From a virus: 64,000 nucleotides of DNA. Below the pieces are notes generated by a model that saw only the letters and a program-made list of their open reading frames with translations, was not told the DNA's origin and did not search any database. The position numbers were made by a program, and so were the translations under genes. Position 1 is the first letter of the stretch; the number at the start of each line of letters is the position of its first letter. The DNA is taken from the IMG/VR virus record IMGVR_UViG_3300049489_001336, positions 62,001 through 126,000 of that record; one strand, given 5' to 3'. Below, piece after piece: positions 34,110 to 41,268 of the stretch.

Positions 34110-34608
34110 CGTCGACAAGAATCCAATCGTTTGCGAGAACATCTGTTTGCGACGCGAACCAAGGAACTAGTTTATTGTCTGCCGTCTTCATGACGATGAA
34201 CGGCAACCATGTTCCTACGCAGGGATCGATTTCACGGACTTTGAATTCCTTGTCCGAATAAAGGTCCACGTAGCGTAGCCACATGCCTTTCCCGTTCCAG
34301 CCGGTGCGTGCGACGCGTTTTCCTTGTTTAAGTAATGTGATGGCATCCCCGAAATTCATACATTCCCCTTTCACCGTACGCCTTACCCCTAAGGCGCCAG
34401 GTTCAATGTCTTCTAAGTCTAACAACGCAGGCGCTTTAGGCTGACTTACATGCCAAGCTTCAATTTGTGCATGTTCGTCGGCGCTAAGCGTCCACCAAAG
34501 GTCACTGAGCTCTTCGGCACGTCGGGACTCTTCTGCGTCCGACAACGGCCTGTCTAATTCCAGTTTTATGAACAAATCGAGATAGCGCTCAACACTCATG
34601 GTGTTCAC
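34099..34608 (-). CDS. Tad2-like protein (DUF2829) with N-terminal extension
   Basis: 169 residues. The C-terminal 86 residues match DUF2829: MNFGDAITLLKQGKRVARTGWNGKGMWLRYVD..., then IVMKTADNKLVPWFASQTDVLANDWILVD. This family includes Tad2, a phage 'sponge' that binds the cyclic ADP-ribose-type signal of Thoeris and blocks that defence. The residues before the internal ATG (about 83) form an extra helical domain (LDLFIKLELDRPLSDAEESRRAEELSDLWW) that is not part of ordinary Tad2. A separate internal start at the MNFG methionine is possible. Anti-Thoeris activity is inferred from the family. Confidence 0.83.
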   Translation of the reverse strand: MNTMSVERYLDLFIKLELDRPLSDAEESRRAEELSDLWWTLSADEHAQIEAWHVSQPKAPALLDLEDIEPGALGVRRTVKGECMNFGDAITLLKQGKRVARTGWNGKGMWLRYVDLYSDKEFKVREIDPCVGTWLPFIVMKTADNKLVPWFASQTDVLANDWILVDDVG

Positions 34609-34810
34609 CTACCCAAGCCGTCGGGCCTAGTTCTGCAATTAGACCCCCAGGGAAGCGTACCACGGTAACGCGTGTTCCTACATTGTTTGTGTATTCGTAT
34701 TCAATGGTACCGCGCGTGCCTGGCGCAACTCGCTGGTATGTGTTGGGCGTATCTTCGTGTTCGGCCCAAACCGAACCCAGGTTGACTACGTATTGCTCAT
34801 CTACTGCCAC
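34589..34810 (-). CDS. small beta-rich protein, GTG start
   Basis: 73 residues from GTG 34810 (AGGTAAG upstream): VAVDEQYVVNLGSVWAEHEDTPNTYQRV, then GTRVTVVRFPGGLIAELGPTAWVGEHHEC. Beta-barrel-like. A longer frame from 34933 exists but collides with the small membrane-protein gene, which has the better ribosome site. Confidence 0.58.
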   Translation of the reverse strand: MAVDEQYVVNLGSVWAEHEDTPNTYQRVAPGTRGTIEYEYTNNVGTRVTVVRFPGGLIAELGPTAWVGEHHEC

Positions 34811-34926
34811 GTGAAACTTACCTGTAGATGCGTCACGACATATTCGACAGCGCGAAATACAATGTAACCAGCGCCGCCAAGGGCACCCAAAAACATAACC
34901 CATTCTCTGCGGCTGGTCACGAACAT
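34801..34926 (-). CDS. very small membrane protein (41 residues)
   Basis: MFVTSRREWVMFLGALGGAGYIVFRAVEYVV: basic N-terminus then one membrane helix. AGAAGG lies nine bases before the ATG. It partly overlaps the gene that follows in another frame. Confidence 0.58.
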   Translation of the reverse strand: MFVTSRREWVMFLGALGGAGYIVFRAVEYVVTHLQVSFTWQ

Positions 34927-34929
34927 GGA

Positions 34930-35205
34930 TCATACCTTCTTAGGGTATACCACCCCGGCACGGCGAAGTCTGGCCTCTAATGTTTTTACTTTACGTGAAA
35001 GCTTTTGGTTGCGCTCTTCGAGCGAAAATAAGCGGATGCGCAAATCACACTCAGAGCAAGTGCCGTAAATATGCCCATGTTCGCAGCCATCGTCGGTACG
35101 ATTGAACTGCCCACGGGGATCAATGGGCAGTTCGTGGATACGCGCTTTGAGTTTTTCGATGACAATTTTAGAAGACTTAAAGCGCAGAGGTTGCTTGACG
35201 TTCAC
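34930..35205 (-). CDS. zinc-site and coiled-coil protein
   Basis: 91 residues. The middle CEHGHIYGTCSECD can bind zinc; the C-terminus (RLFSLEERNQKLSRKVKTLEARLRRAG) is a coiled coil. GTG start with GGGAGAG upstream; overlaps the preceding gene by 29 bases. Confidence 0.66.
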   Translation of the reverse strand: MNVKQPLRFKSSKIVIEKLKARIHELPIDPRGQFNRTDDGCEHGHIYGTCSECDLRIRLFSLEERNQKLSRKVKTLEARLRRAGVVYPKKV

Positions 35206-35488
35206 GCGTTTTCTCTCCCGAGCTCAACAAATGCCGGATACGAGAAAGTGTATTTTCGACCCCTTGAATCAACTCGTGAGGCGCACTTTTGCCGTACCCT
35301 TCGTAGGTACTCAGCGTCGTAACGCCAAACAAGTCAGGTCTATCGGGTTCCCAGGTAACTACGATTTTGTCGCCGACATACGCAATATCAATGAACGTTT
35401 CATTTGGGTAGCGCTCTACCTCTAGATGTACATTTTCACATTTAGCTGCTTCTAGTTTGGATACAAGCAAATCAACAGGATGTGACAT
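35177..35488 (-). CDS. protein of unknown function
   Basis: 103 residues. VDLLVSKLEAAKCENVHLEVERYPNETFIDIAYVGDKIVVTWEPDRPDLFGV: an alpha/beta pattern. TTGGAGG upstream of the ATG. It is downstream of, and perhaps cotranscribed with, Y RNA A. Confidence 0.66.
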   Translation of the reverse strand: MSHPVDLLVSKLEAAKCENVHLEVERYPNETFIDIAYVGDKIVVTWEPDRPDLFGVTTLSTYEGYGKSAPHELIQGVENTLSRIRHLLSSGEKTRERQATSAL

Positions 35489-35545
35489 AAAACCTCCAAA
35501 AGGAAAAAGACGGTGCAGCGATTAAGCTCACCGTCTGAAAATTAA

Positions 35546-35655
35546 AGAGTAGCAAAAAGAGAAGAGTATCGAGCTACCAATGCTCGGTCTGCGGCATAAG
35601 AGGAGCCGCAGATTGGATTCGAACCAATAATGTACACCCTTCAGGCATCTACTCT
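35546..35655 (-). ncRNA. Y RNA-like RNA A with tRNA-like insert
   Basis: Minus strand, about 110 nt. Closing stem AGAGTAG/CTACTCT. After the 5' strand comes the conserved hairpin ATGCCTGAAGGGTGTACAT. The insert is tRNA-like in permuted order: T arm ATTGG TTCGAAT CCAAT, acceptor CTGCGGC-loop-GCCGCAG (perfect 7 pairs, loop TCCTCTTAT), then D arm GAGC...GCTC. CTTTTTG precedes the closing strand. No anticodon, no cloverleaf in normal order, so it is not a decoding tRNA. Fits the YrlA type of Ro60-binding RNA. Confidence 0.8.
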
Positions 35656-35691
35656 AACGTTGAGTTTAGACCTATGTAGTGCAAAACGCAA

Positions 35692-35862
35692 CTACATGGT
35701 CATATAACTCTTTTTACAACGAACACACGCTACGCGGTACGGCGGTGCTAGCCCCATAAAACCATGGGCTTCCAAAATCACGGTCGAATGAAAACCCATG
35801 AAACACAAAAAGCGCCCGAACATACGACTCCAACCTTGGCGTTTTGGAAGGGTTGTAAGCAT
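35692..35862 (-). CDS. small Cys-containing protein (56 residues)
   Basis: MLTTLPKRQGWSRMFGRFLCFMGFH, then a hydrophobic patch and YRVACVRCKKSYM. The start follows the stop of the 81-residue gene by five bases; the stop codon lies at the outer end of a strong hairpin (ATGTAGT...ACTACAT, 35671-35696) just upstream of Y RNA A. The CVRC motif recalls small phage proteins with C-terminal CxxC. Confidence 0.58.
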   Translation of the reverse strand: MLTTLPKRQGWSRMFGRFLCFMGFHSTVILEAHGFMGLAPPYRVACVRCKKSYMTM

Positions 35863-35867
35863 CGCAG

Positions 35868-36113
35868 TTACGTTTTGGGTTTGACTCCCATGTCGGAGTC
35901 ACAGAGGGCTTTGGTGAACTTATTGATACTCATGTAGAGTTCACGCTCGGCTTGGCGCACCTTAGGTTGCGCGTCGTTATTTCTAAGCCAATTGAGCCGA
36001 GTATTGATTTCTTCTTGGAACTTTGCGAGATCGGCTCTGCCTTCACGCGTCATCACCAGCGTGCACATTTCATCGACAAGTTTATCTACGAGCCAATCCG
36101 TTACGGTTGACAT
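35868..36113 (-). CDS. small helical protein
   Basis: 81 residues, helical (VTDWLVDKLVDEMCTLVMTREGRADLAKFQEEINTRLNWLRNN). Strong ribosome site GGAGGAG. It is the first gene behind the terminator of the Y RNA/tRNA-Tyr transcript. Confidence 0.68.
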   Translation of the reverse strand: MSTVTDWLVDKLVDEMCTLVMTREGRADLAKFQEEINTRLNWLRNNDAQPKVRQAERELYMSINKFTKALCDSDMGVKPKT

Positions 36114-36168
36114 TGCGGTGTTCTCCTCCGATTAAAAGAAACACGATTACTACAAGACACTGTTTTTT

Positions 36169-36211
36169 GCAAAAAAAAAAACGTAGCTACAAACAAGCTG
36201 TAGCTACGTAA
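36169..36211 (-). terminator. terminator of the Y RNA-tRNA-Tyr transcript
   Basis: Minus strand: ACGTAGCTAC, short loop, GTAGCTACGT, then eleven T. A very strong intrinsic terminator, six bases behind Y RNA C. Confidence 0.92.
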
Positions 36212-36216
36212 AAAGA

Positions 36217-36366
36217 AGCGGTAACAAAAAGTGAAAAGTCGTTTGGCTTTTGCTCTACCAACTGAGCTACCAGCCTGTAAAGACTTCTGTAAAGACTTCT
36301 GGCAGGCTGGGATGGACTCGAACCACCGACCCAAAGTGTGGATGTAGACCTTTCGGCATTTACCGC
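36217..36366 (-). ncRNA. Y RNA-like RNA C with tRNA-like insert
   Basis: About 150 nt, starting exactly at the CCA end of tRNA-Tyr. Closing stem (A)GCGGTAA/TTACCGC(T), conserved hairpin ATGCCGAAAGGTCTACAT, T arm GGTGG TTCGAGT CCATC, acceptor CCAGCCT/AGGCTGG with GCCA after the 3' strand, D arm GCTC AGTTGGTA GAGC, and AAAG/CTTT as a rest of the anticodon stem. The loop closing the acceptor contains two copies of AGAAGTCTTTAC. CACTTTTTG precedes the closing strand. Confidence 0.85.
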
Positions 36367-36453
36367 TGGTGCAGGAGGAAGGACTCGAACCTCCGAAGTG
36401 CTAAGCACATCTGGTTTACAGCCAGACCCCTTTGCCGCTCGGGACAATCCTGC
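36367..36453 (-). tRNA. tRNA-Tyr(GTA)
   Basis: Class II tRNA: acceptor GCAGGA/TCCTGC with a mismatch at pair 7, anticodon stem TCTGG/CCAGA, loop CTGTAAA giving GUA, variable arm GTGCTTAGCAC, T loop TTCGAGT, encoded CCA. It is sandwiched between two Y RNA-like units, so processing at its ends would free both. Confidence 0.95.
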
Positions 36454-36458
36454 AAAAA

Positions 36459-36591
36459 GAAACAGCAAAATTAGAAGAGTTTATTTTATACTGGTTACCC
36501 AACGCCCCCATAGATTGGTGGAGGCAAGCGGATTCGAACCGCAACAGTCCTTTTGGTCAAAAAAGATGTAAACCCTTCAGGTATCTGTTTC
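36459..36591 (-). ncRNA. Y RNA-like RNA B with tRNA-like insert
   Basis: About 133 nt. Closing stem GAAACAG/CTGTTTC, hairpin ATACCTGAAGGGTTTACAT, T arm TGCGG TTCGAAT CCGCT, acceptor TGCCTCC/GGGGGCG with discriminator A and CCA after the 3' strand, reduced D arm (TGG GTAA CCA), CAGT/ACTG as the remaining anticodon stem, then AATTTTG before the closing strand. The presence of ACCA inside the capped loop suggests descent from a real tRNA. Confidence 0.83.
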
Positions 36592-36615
36592 AAAACTCAG
36601 TATGCCGAAACGTGT

Positions 36616-37212
36616 TCAGTCGTGCAAGGCGCCCGAGAACGCAGCCATGAAGTCCACTTCTTCGAGCTTCTTCACGTCCACGATATCATGCTTGGCGCCC
36701 TTGAGGTCGTCATCCAACGCCGTCAAGAAGTTCTGCAGGTCGGGCGCGATATTTCCCACCGTGAGGAAGGAAATCGCAAACTCGTGCTCATCCCGAATGT
36801 CATTGCTGATGTCGATGATGACCTTCTTCACAGCCGCACGGTCCGCAGGCTCGCCGTCGGTGGCGACGAACAGTAGCGTCTGCGCGTACTTGCCTTCCTT
36901 GTGCAGGCTGTAGGCGGCCTTGATAAGCGCGGCGGTGTCCGTCATGCCTTCATTGGCCTTGAGCCCGCCAATGACGTCGTGGGCCTTTTCTGCGGTCACA
37001 TTGCGATAGGGCGTGACCTTCGCGCCAAAGGTGAGGACGTCGATTCCATCTTCGTCCCACTTGCTGGCCTCCGTAGCGAACGTCTTGACCTGTTCCTTGA
37101 GGTACTCAATGCGTGAGGTACCGTTGGGACAATCCGTGGTCTGCATCGAAGCAGAAACGTCCACGCCAAAGATGAAGTTGTCACCGCGATTGAGTTCAAG
37201 CTGAGAAGACAT
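36616..37212 (-). CDS. von Willebrand A domain protein (TerY-like)
   Basis: 198 residues from ATG 37212. Complete MIDAS: DVSASM (about 18), TDTAAL (about 95) and TDGEP (about 118). It is a stand-alone vWA domain, similar in kind to that of Ro60 and TerY. It lies directly upstream (about 25 bases) of Y RNA B and may be on the same transcript. A role in binding the Ro60-RNA particle is conceivable but not shown. Confidence 0.85.
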   Translation of the reverse strand: MSSQLELNRGDNFIFGVDVSASMQTTDCPNGTSRIEYLKEQVKTFATEASKWDEDGIDVLTFGAKVTPYRNVTAEKAHDVIGGLKANEGMTDTAALIKAAYSLHKEGKYAQTLLFVATDGEPADRAAVKKVIIDISNDIRDEHEFAISFLTVGNIAPDLQNFLTALDDDLKGAKHDIVDVKKLEEVDFMAAFSGALHD

Positions 37213-37291
37213 GTTTCTTTTCTTTCTTTTTTCGGAAATCCACAAATAAATAAACAACAATTAAAGAAGAGACATCACCGAAAGTTTTGTC

Positions 37292-37534
37292 TCAAACAGC
37301 TTTGACTGTGTACTCGGGAGGTACAAAGAACGCAAGGACTTCTTTGTACACCAGCGAGTCATCGAGCTTATCATGCACATGGAGAAAATACCGAGAACCC
37401 CAACATAGAATTTCCACGCGAGGTTGAAACGGAGGAATTTTCACGTCCGTAACGAATTGACCATCTTTGGTGTAAAGATGCGCCACTTCGTAGAATTCGC
37501 CGTTGACTTTATCCACGGTCACTTCCAATTCCAT
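37292..37534 (-). CDS. small beta-rich protein
   Basis: 80 residues from ATG 37534 (MELEVTVDKVNGEFYEVAHLYTKDGQFVTDVKIPPFQP...). A small barrel-like pattern. The upstream longer frame overlaps the next gene and lacks a ribosome site. Confidence 0.64.
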   Translation of the reverse strand: MELEVTVDKVNGEFYEVAHLYTKDGQFVTDVKIPPFQPRVEILCWGSRYFLHVHDKLDDSLVYKEVLAFFVPPEYTVKAV

Positions 37535-37889
37535 AAGACATGACGGTGGATTTAAAGTGGTGTGACCACTCCCATTCGTCGAGGACGAATTGACAAAACT
37601 GCCGCTCAGTAACGGTAATTTCATCGGCCGTGCTCATTTCGAGCATACGGATAGTCTTGTTGTATTCTTTGACATGCGATACAGGCTCAACGCAGCTGAT
37701 TTGGCGAATCACCTCAGCTTTATTGACTGCCTTGTCCAGCATCAGCGTAAGCTCTTGAATAGCTGCCGCACGGTAGGCTTTGCAGGCCAACACGTATTCT
37801 TCTTGATGCTTATTTCGGTTAAGCCGAATCGCATCCAAAAGCGTTTCTTTATTGATCGTTACCTTGCCCGTGCCAAAGTCATTTAACAT
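37509..37889 (-). CDS. helical phage protein of unknown function
   Basis: About 126 residues from ATG 37889 (MLNDFGTGKVTINKETLLDAIRLNRNKHQEEYVLACKAYRAAAIQELTLML...). Long amphipathic helices; the C-terminus contains a Trp-rich end. The sequence type is familiar from other large phages, but I cannot give a function. Confidence 0.68.
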   Translation of the reverse strand: MLNDFGTGKVTINKETLLDAIRLNRNKHQEEYVLACKAYRAAAIQELTLMLDKAVNKAEVIRQISCVEPVSHVKEYNKTIRMLEMSTADEITVTERQFCQFVLDEWEWSHHFKSTVMSYGIGSDRG

Positions 37890-38088
37890 ACTTTGCCCTG
37901 TATTTAGAGAGTTCCGCTTTAAGTTCGCGGTTCTCACGTGCTAAAGAAGAAATCTTTGCGTCGCGCGCAACGATCATTTTACGAAATTTGTCGTAGTCTG
38001 CACATATCGTGCAGTCGTCTTTCCAACGCTTGTGCTCGCAGGCGCTGGGCCCTGTGTAATTGCCGCAGTCGTCGGTCCAATTGGGCAT
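37879..38088 (-). CDS. small zinc-site and coiled-coil protein
   Basis: 69 residues. CGNYTGPSACEHKRWKDDCTIC can bind zinc; then ISSLARENRELKAELSKYRAKY is a coiled coil. GGGG upstream. Same design as the 91-residue protein at 34930. Confidence 0.66.
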   Translation of the reverse strand: MPNWTDDCGNYTGPSACEHKRWKDDCTICADYDKFRKMIVARDAKISSLARENRELKAELSKYRAKYVK

Positions 38089-38099
38089 AAATCCCCGTC

Positions 38100-38118
38100 T
38101 AATTTCTTATACCAAGAA
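38100..38118 (-). promoter_or_regulatory. phage-type promoter
   Basis: TTGGTATAAGAAAT on the minus strand, 12-30 bases before the 38088 start. TGG before TATAAG makes an extended -10 element. Confidence 0.6.
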
Positions 38119-38132
38119 AAGACGGGAAACCA

Positions 38133-38276
38133 TCAATCGTTGATTGCCGTGCATTCTTTCGGAGAATGATGCTCCAGGCATTTATACATGAGCTCGTGTT
38201 TTTCACACGACTCAAAGCACGACGCAACAGCCCACGGCCCAAATAAAATCAACGCAAACCAAATGTAGTCGGGCAT
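38133..38276 (-). CDS. small membrane or secreted Cys-rich protein (47 residues)
   Basis: MPDYIWFALILFGPWAVASC followed by ESCEKHELMYKCLEHHSPKEC. Hydrophobic N-terminus and five Cys, of the kind that form disulfides outside the cytoplasm. AGGGAG upstream. Confidence 0.64.
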   Translation of the reverse strand: MPDYIWFALILFGPWAVASCFESCEKHELMYKCLEHHSPKECTAIND

Positions 38277-38282
38277 ACTCCC

Positions 38283-38384
38283 TCAATCTGCCGGCGGTGC
38301 ACGTTGCGGTACACACTGTTCAATACACTCTTGATGCAGCCAATAATTTTGGCATGAATGAACGACGTTTAAAAGAAACAGCAT
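38283..38384 (-). CDS. very small secreted Cys protein, start uncertain
   Basis: MLFLLNVVHSCQNYWLHQECIEQCVPQRAPP: hydrophobic start, then three Cys. It resembles the following 47-residue protein in layout. A longer frame (to 38471) exists; no clear ribosome site for either. Confidence 0.4.
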   Translation of the reverse strand: MLFLLNVVHSCQNYWLHQECIEQCVPQRAPPAD

Positions 38385-38504
38385 CAACAAGACGAGGGCA
38401 AGTAAACCTTGATTCCCCACAAAGCCTCTTTGTAAAGACCCGCAGTATCTTTCCGCGCTGCGGGCGGCCACGGTCTACGAACACACACCTATTCGTAAAA
38501 TAGG

Positions 38505-38704
38505 CGAGGTTATTGCCTCTACGAAGTCGTGCGAATTCCAACCTACGTATAGGTATTTAAACTGGTTGGGGCGACCTTCCAGGAGCTATACGCGACTGCT
38601 CTGCTGCCACAGCACTGGCTTCATCCCACACCTGGCAGGGCGTGTTTATGGACTTATCCCAGTCTATAATCAAATTGCACGACTTCGTAGAAGCAACAAC
38701 CTGA
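38505..38704 (-). ncRNA. structured RNA with a long terminal stem
   Basis: Two inverted segments about 135 bases apart, 38674-38704 and 38505-38535, pair over about 27 bases (core ACGAAGTCGTGC). On the minus strand all differences between the arms are G-U wobbles apart from a small bulge; on the plus strand they would be A-C mismatches. That points to a minus-strand RNA. The loop itself contains GCCCTGCCA/TGGCAGC-type pairing. It follows directly on the gene at 38739. Function unknown. Confidence 0.62.
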
Positions 38705-38738
38705 GGAGAAGGGACTCTACAAGGAGAGCTTTCTTCTT

Positions 38739-39566
38739 TCAAGGAGTTTTTTCTATTCTGTCGAGATAACGCTGCGCAAGGGTGCTGCACACGGTTTTAC
38801 GTGTTGCTTCACCCAAGTAAAAACCGGCATTTGGGTACTGATAGTCGCGCCACGCCGTGTCCAACCAGCGCGAATAATACGGGTATACTTCTTGTAAATT
38901 TGTTTTGAACTTACCGCGTTGACGGTCAATGACGTCTTCCACTCGCCGCAAACTATTGCGCGCGGGCCCGCCGTTGATTCCATCAAGGTATTTCAAAAAG
39001 CTTTCAGCTTCGGTGAGAGGCTTTGGCTTTTCGTCGGACTTCAGGGTTTTTAGGCATTCGTTTGCAAGAATGTCCAACGTCAAATTCGCCACGGTAGCCC
39101 CGACTTTTTTCTCGGCAGCGTAGTAACTGTTATAGCGGCGCATCGCATAGCTTACAGTTACATGCAGGGCGTTTTTTACGCTGTCCAATGTTAATTGATC
39201 TCTCGGTTTCTGCGAGATCATCGCAAAAACTTCTACATACCTTGCAATGACCGCATTCACAGGGCCTTTGGTAATGAAATGCGCAAACGTCTCTGCACGA
39301 GTTTTCTGCGCTTCTGTAGGCTCTTTTACCCGTGATTTTTCCGCGTCGACTTGGGGAATGACGCTGCTTTGGTACGTAAGATTGAGCCTTATTTCTTTGA
39401 CGATAGGCTGCAGTTCCGAAGTCCACGTACGCCCATGCTCTGCGCAAGCCACGCCCTGCTCGTGCAGCTTTTTACGCTTCTCCTCGGCGCACTTGGGACA
39501 GCTGAAGCGATGGGGGAGCTGAAGGTTATGCGCTTGGCAGGTGTACTTGAAAACGTCGTAACCCAT
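38739..39566 (-). CDS. protein of unknown function with N-terminal zinc site
   Basis: About 275 residues from ATG 39566 (AGGAG upstream). N-terminus CQAHNLQLPHRFSCPKCAEEKRKKLHEQGVACAEHG has Cys and His for zinc. The rest is helical and basic. No family recognised; the structured RNA follows its stop. Confidence 0.72.
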   Translation of the reverse strand: MGYDVFKYTCQAHNLQLPHRFSCPKCAEEKRKKLHEQGVACAEHGRTWTSELQPIVKEIRLNLTYQSSVIPQVDAEKSRVKEPTEAQKTRAETFAHFITKGPVNAVIARYVEVFAMISQKPRDQLTLDSVKNALHVTVSYAMRRYNSYYAAEKKVGATVANLTLDILANECLKTLKSDEKPKPLTEAESFLKYLDGINGGPARNSLRRVEDVIDRQRGKFKTNLQEVYPYYSRWLDTAWRDYQYPNAGFYLGEATRKTVCSTLAQRYLDRIEKTP

Positions 39567-39576
39567 GGAAGATCTC

Positions 39577-39828
39577 CTATTTACGGGGTTTATTACGAGG
39601 CTTTTTGCGGTGCTCTTTCTTTTCGAGCATCGTGGCCAAATCAAAAAGCCGCGTCAGGTGGAGTTCCTTGGCGCGACTACGAATGAACGCAATGGTGTCT
39701 TCGAGTTCTTTTTCACGGCCTCGGGCGTAGGCCGTTTTATGTATTTTGAAAAAGGCCAACATCTCCGGATTGTCACGGAGATATTGTTCAAGTTCTTTTA
39801 CCTCGATCTCTTCGCTTTTGGTGCTCAC
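39577..39828 (-). CDS. small charged helical protein
   Basis: 83 residues, helical and highly charged (EEIEVKELEQYLRDNPEMLAFF...), ending in a Lys/Arg-rich tail (KKEHRKKPRNKPRK). It overlaps the membrane-protein gene upstream by about 40 bases. Confidence 0.63.
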   Translation of the reverse strand: MSTKSEEIEVKELEQYLRDNPEMLAFFKIHKTAYARGREKELEDTIAFIRSRAKELHLTRLFDLATMLEKKEHRKKPRNKPRK

Positions 39829-39991
39829 GCCGCATTCTCCATAGTTTGTACTGGGCGAGTAGATGCCCTATCCAAAAACCCGCTAGGAGCAACACCACGA
39901 AAAGGTACTGACGCGTACCAAAGAAGAACCCGACGAGAAAAAGCAGCATAATTGCGATGGCTAGTTCTCTGTTTTTCGGGTCTTTAAACAC
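39788..39991 (-). CDS. small membrane protein, GTG start
   Basis: 67 residues from GTG 39991, which overlaps the stop of the upstream gene. Two membrane helices (LAIAIMLLFLVGFFFG and YLFVVLLLAGFWIGHLLA) and a strongly basic tail. The longer ORF start at 40180 lies inside the upstream gene and gives unlikely sequence. Confidence 0.62.
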   Translation of the reverse strand: MFKDPKNRELAIAIMLLFLVGFFFGTRQYLFVVLLLAGFWIGHLLAQYKLWRMRREHQKRRDRGKRT

Positions 39992-40523
39992 GACGATCGC
40001 CCCAGAAGAAATAGTCGGTGTACAGCATAGCCACTGCGCGTCGCACATACGAGGTATCTTGGTACGCCATGACGGCTGCTTTGAGTTCTTCCGCAGCGGT
40101 TTTAATGACATCGACATAGCTGTGACTTGCTTCGGTCCACAGGGCATAAGCCCAGGCGGGGTCTGGTTCTCCTTCTCCAAGTTTTTGCAGCAAAGACTTT
40201 TCTACTGCTTGCTGTTCTCTAGCCGCTGCAGGCGAAGAGTTTTCAATCCAGTTAATCAAGGTAATAGCGTGGCCCGCATACTCTTGGTAGTCGATAATCA
40301 TGAGTTTATTGTACAAGTATTCCTGTAAATAATCGTAGGGTTCTACGGGTTGCTTGGGAAACAACGCGTGTTTTTCTGCGACGTAGAGACCGCGCTCCAA
40401 CAAAGACGTTACAGCTGTTTCTTGTTTACGTTCAGGGGGATCACAGTAATTGCATACGGCAGAGACAAACAACAACGTCATTTTTCGATAGCAGCCAGGG
40501 CAATAAAGTACGGGGTCAGTCAC
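39984..40523 (-). CDS. protein of unknown function, paralogue of the next gene
   Basis: 179 residues from GTG 40523 with AGGAGG upstream. N-terminal zinc ribbon (CPGCYRK...CNYC). The C-terminal end YTDYFFWGDRR is shared with the upstream gene (YTDHFFWGDRR), and both have an ALTLIDIIE/AITLINWIE helix, so they are tandem duplicates. Confidence 0.7.
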   Translation of the reverse strand: MTDPVLYCPGCYRKMTLLFVSAVCNYCDPPERKQETAVTSLLERGLYVAEKHALFPKQPVEPYDYLQEYLYNKLMIIDYQEYAGHAITLINWIENSSPAAAREQQAVEKSLLQKLGEGEPDPAWAYALWTEASHSYVDVIKTAAEELKAAVMAYQDTSYVRRAVAMLYTDYFFWGDRRV

Positions 40524-40531
40524 AAACCCTC

Positions 40532-40987
40532 CTAAAGGTCAAAACGACGATCGCCCCAAAAGAAATGGTCTGTGTATCCCATGGCTAACGCTTTTTGAGC
40601 CACTGCAGGAACAGACTCCGGTGGAAAAGGAGGGCTGTCTTCTTTTTCCATTTTACATAATTTGGTGTACACGTGATGTGTTATGCCCCAAATTTCGTAC
40701 GCAGCAGGTTCTCCAACCTTGGTTAACGTGACGAGATCTGAGATAAATATCTCAATCTCTTTTTGTTTTTCAGAAAGCTCCGCAGAGCTTTCAATTATAT
40801 CTATCAAAGTCAGCGCTGCCGCAAGGTGTTCACTAGGATCTGGAATACCCAGTACACCTTTGAAATAACGGTCCAGGTATTCGATAATACTCGCTGGTTT
40901 TTGTTTAAATGCGGCGTGGTTTTGCGCAATAAAATCACAAAACTCTTTGTCTTTAGGGCTTGTGAACTTATCAGGGACTAAAAGCAT
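40532..40987 (-). CDS. protein of unknown function, paralogue of 39984-40523
   Basis: 151 residues, AAGGAGG upstream. Lacks the N-terminal zinc ribbon of its paralogue; the ending GYTDHFFWGDRRFDL is conserved. Helical. Confidence 0.7.
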   Translation of the reverse strand: MLLVPDKFTSPKDKEFCDFIAQNHAAFKQKPASIIEYLDRYFKGVLGIPDPSEHLAAALTLIDIIESSAELSEKQKEIEIFISDLVTLTKVGEPAAYEIWGITHHVYTKLCKMEKEDSPPFPPESVPAVAQKALAMGYTDHFFWGDRRFDL

Positions 40988-41052
40988 TACAAAACCCTCC
41001 TTAACAACGGTTTACGCCGATGCTCAACTATGATTTTTAATTCAGTCCTTGT

Positions 41053-41268
41053 CTAGGGGACATCTACCCGGAACACTTCATCGAACATTTCGAGGTCAAC
41101 GATGTTAAACACATCAGGTGTCTCATTGCGTATTTCCCGTACCTTTCGTAATAAACGAACACGTGCATTAGCAAATTTAATCGCACTACCCGTCGTGCCT
41201 TTTCCAGTATGCACGATTGGGTAAAGGGCGAAAGCCGCAGCCCACACAAGCTTTTCAGTGTCATTCAT
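41053..41268 (-). CDS. small protein of unknown function
   Basis: 71 residues (MNDTEKLVWAAAFALYPIVHTGKGTTGSAIKFANARVRLLRKV...). Shares its start with the stop of the upstream gene. No family recognised. Confidence 0.64.
   Translation of the reverse strand: MNDTEKLVWAAAFALYPIVHTGKGTTGSAIKFANARVRLLRKVREIRNETPDVFNIVDLEMFDEVFRVDVP

Noticed and set aside
35714-35902. 62-codon ORF (MTPTWESNPKRN...)
   Set aside because: The frame at 35692-35862 has a better composition, a CxxC motif and correct spacing to the upstream stop.
38557-38790. 77-codon minus-strand ORF
   Set aside because: Overlaps the end of the gene at 38739 and the arm of the structured RNA; composition not protein-like.
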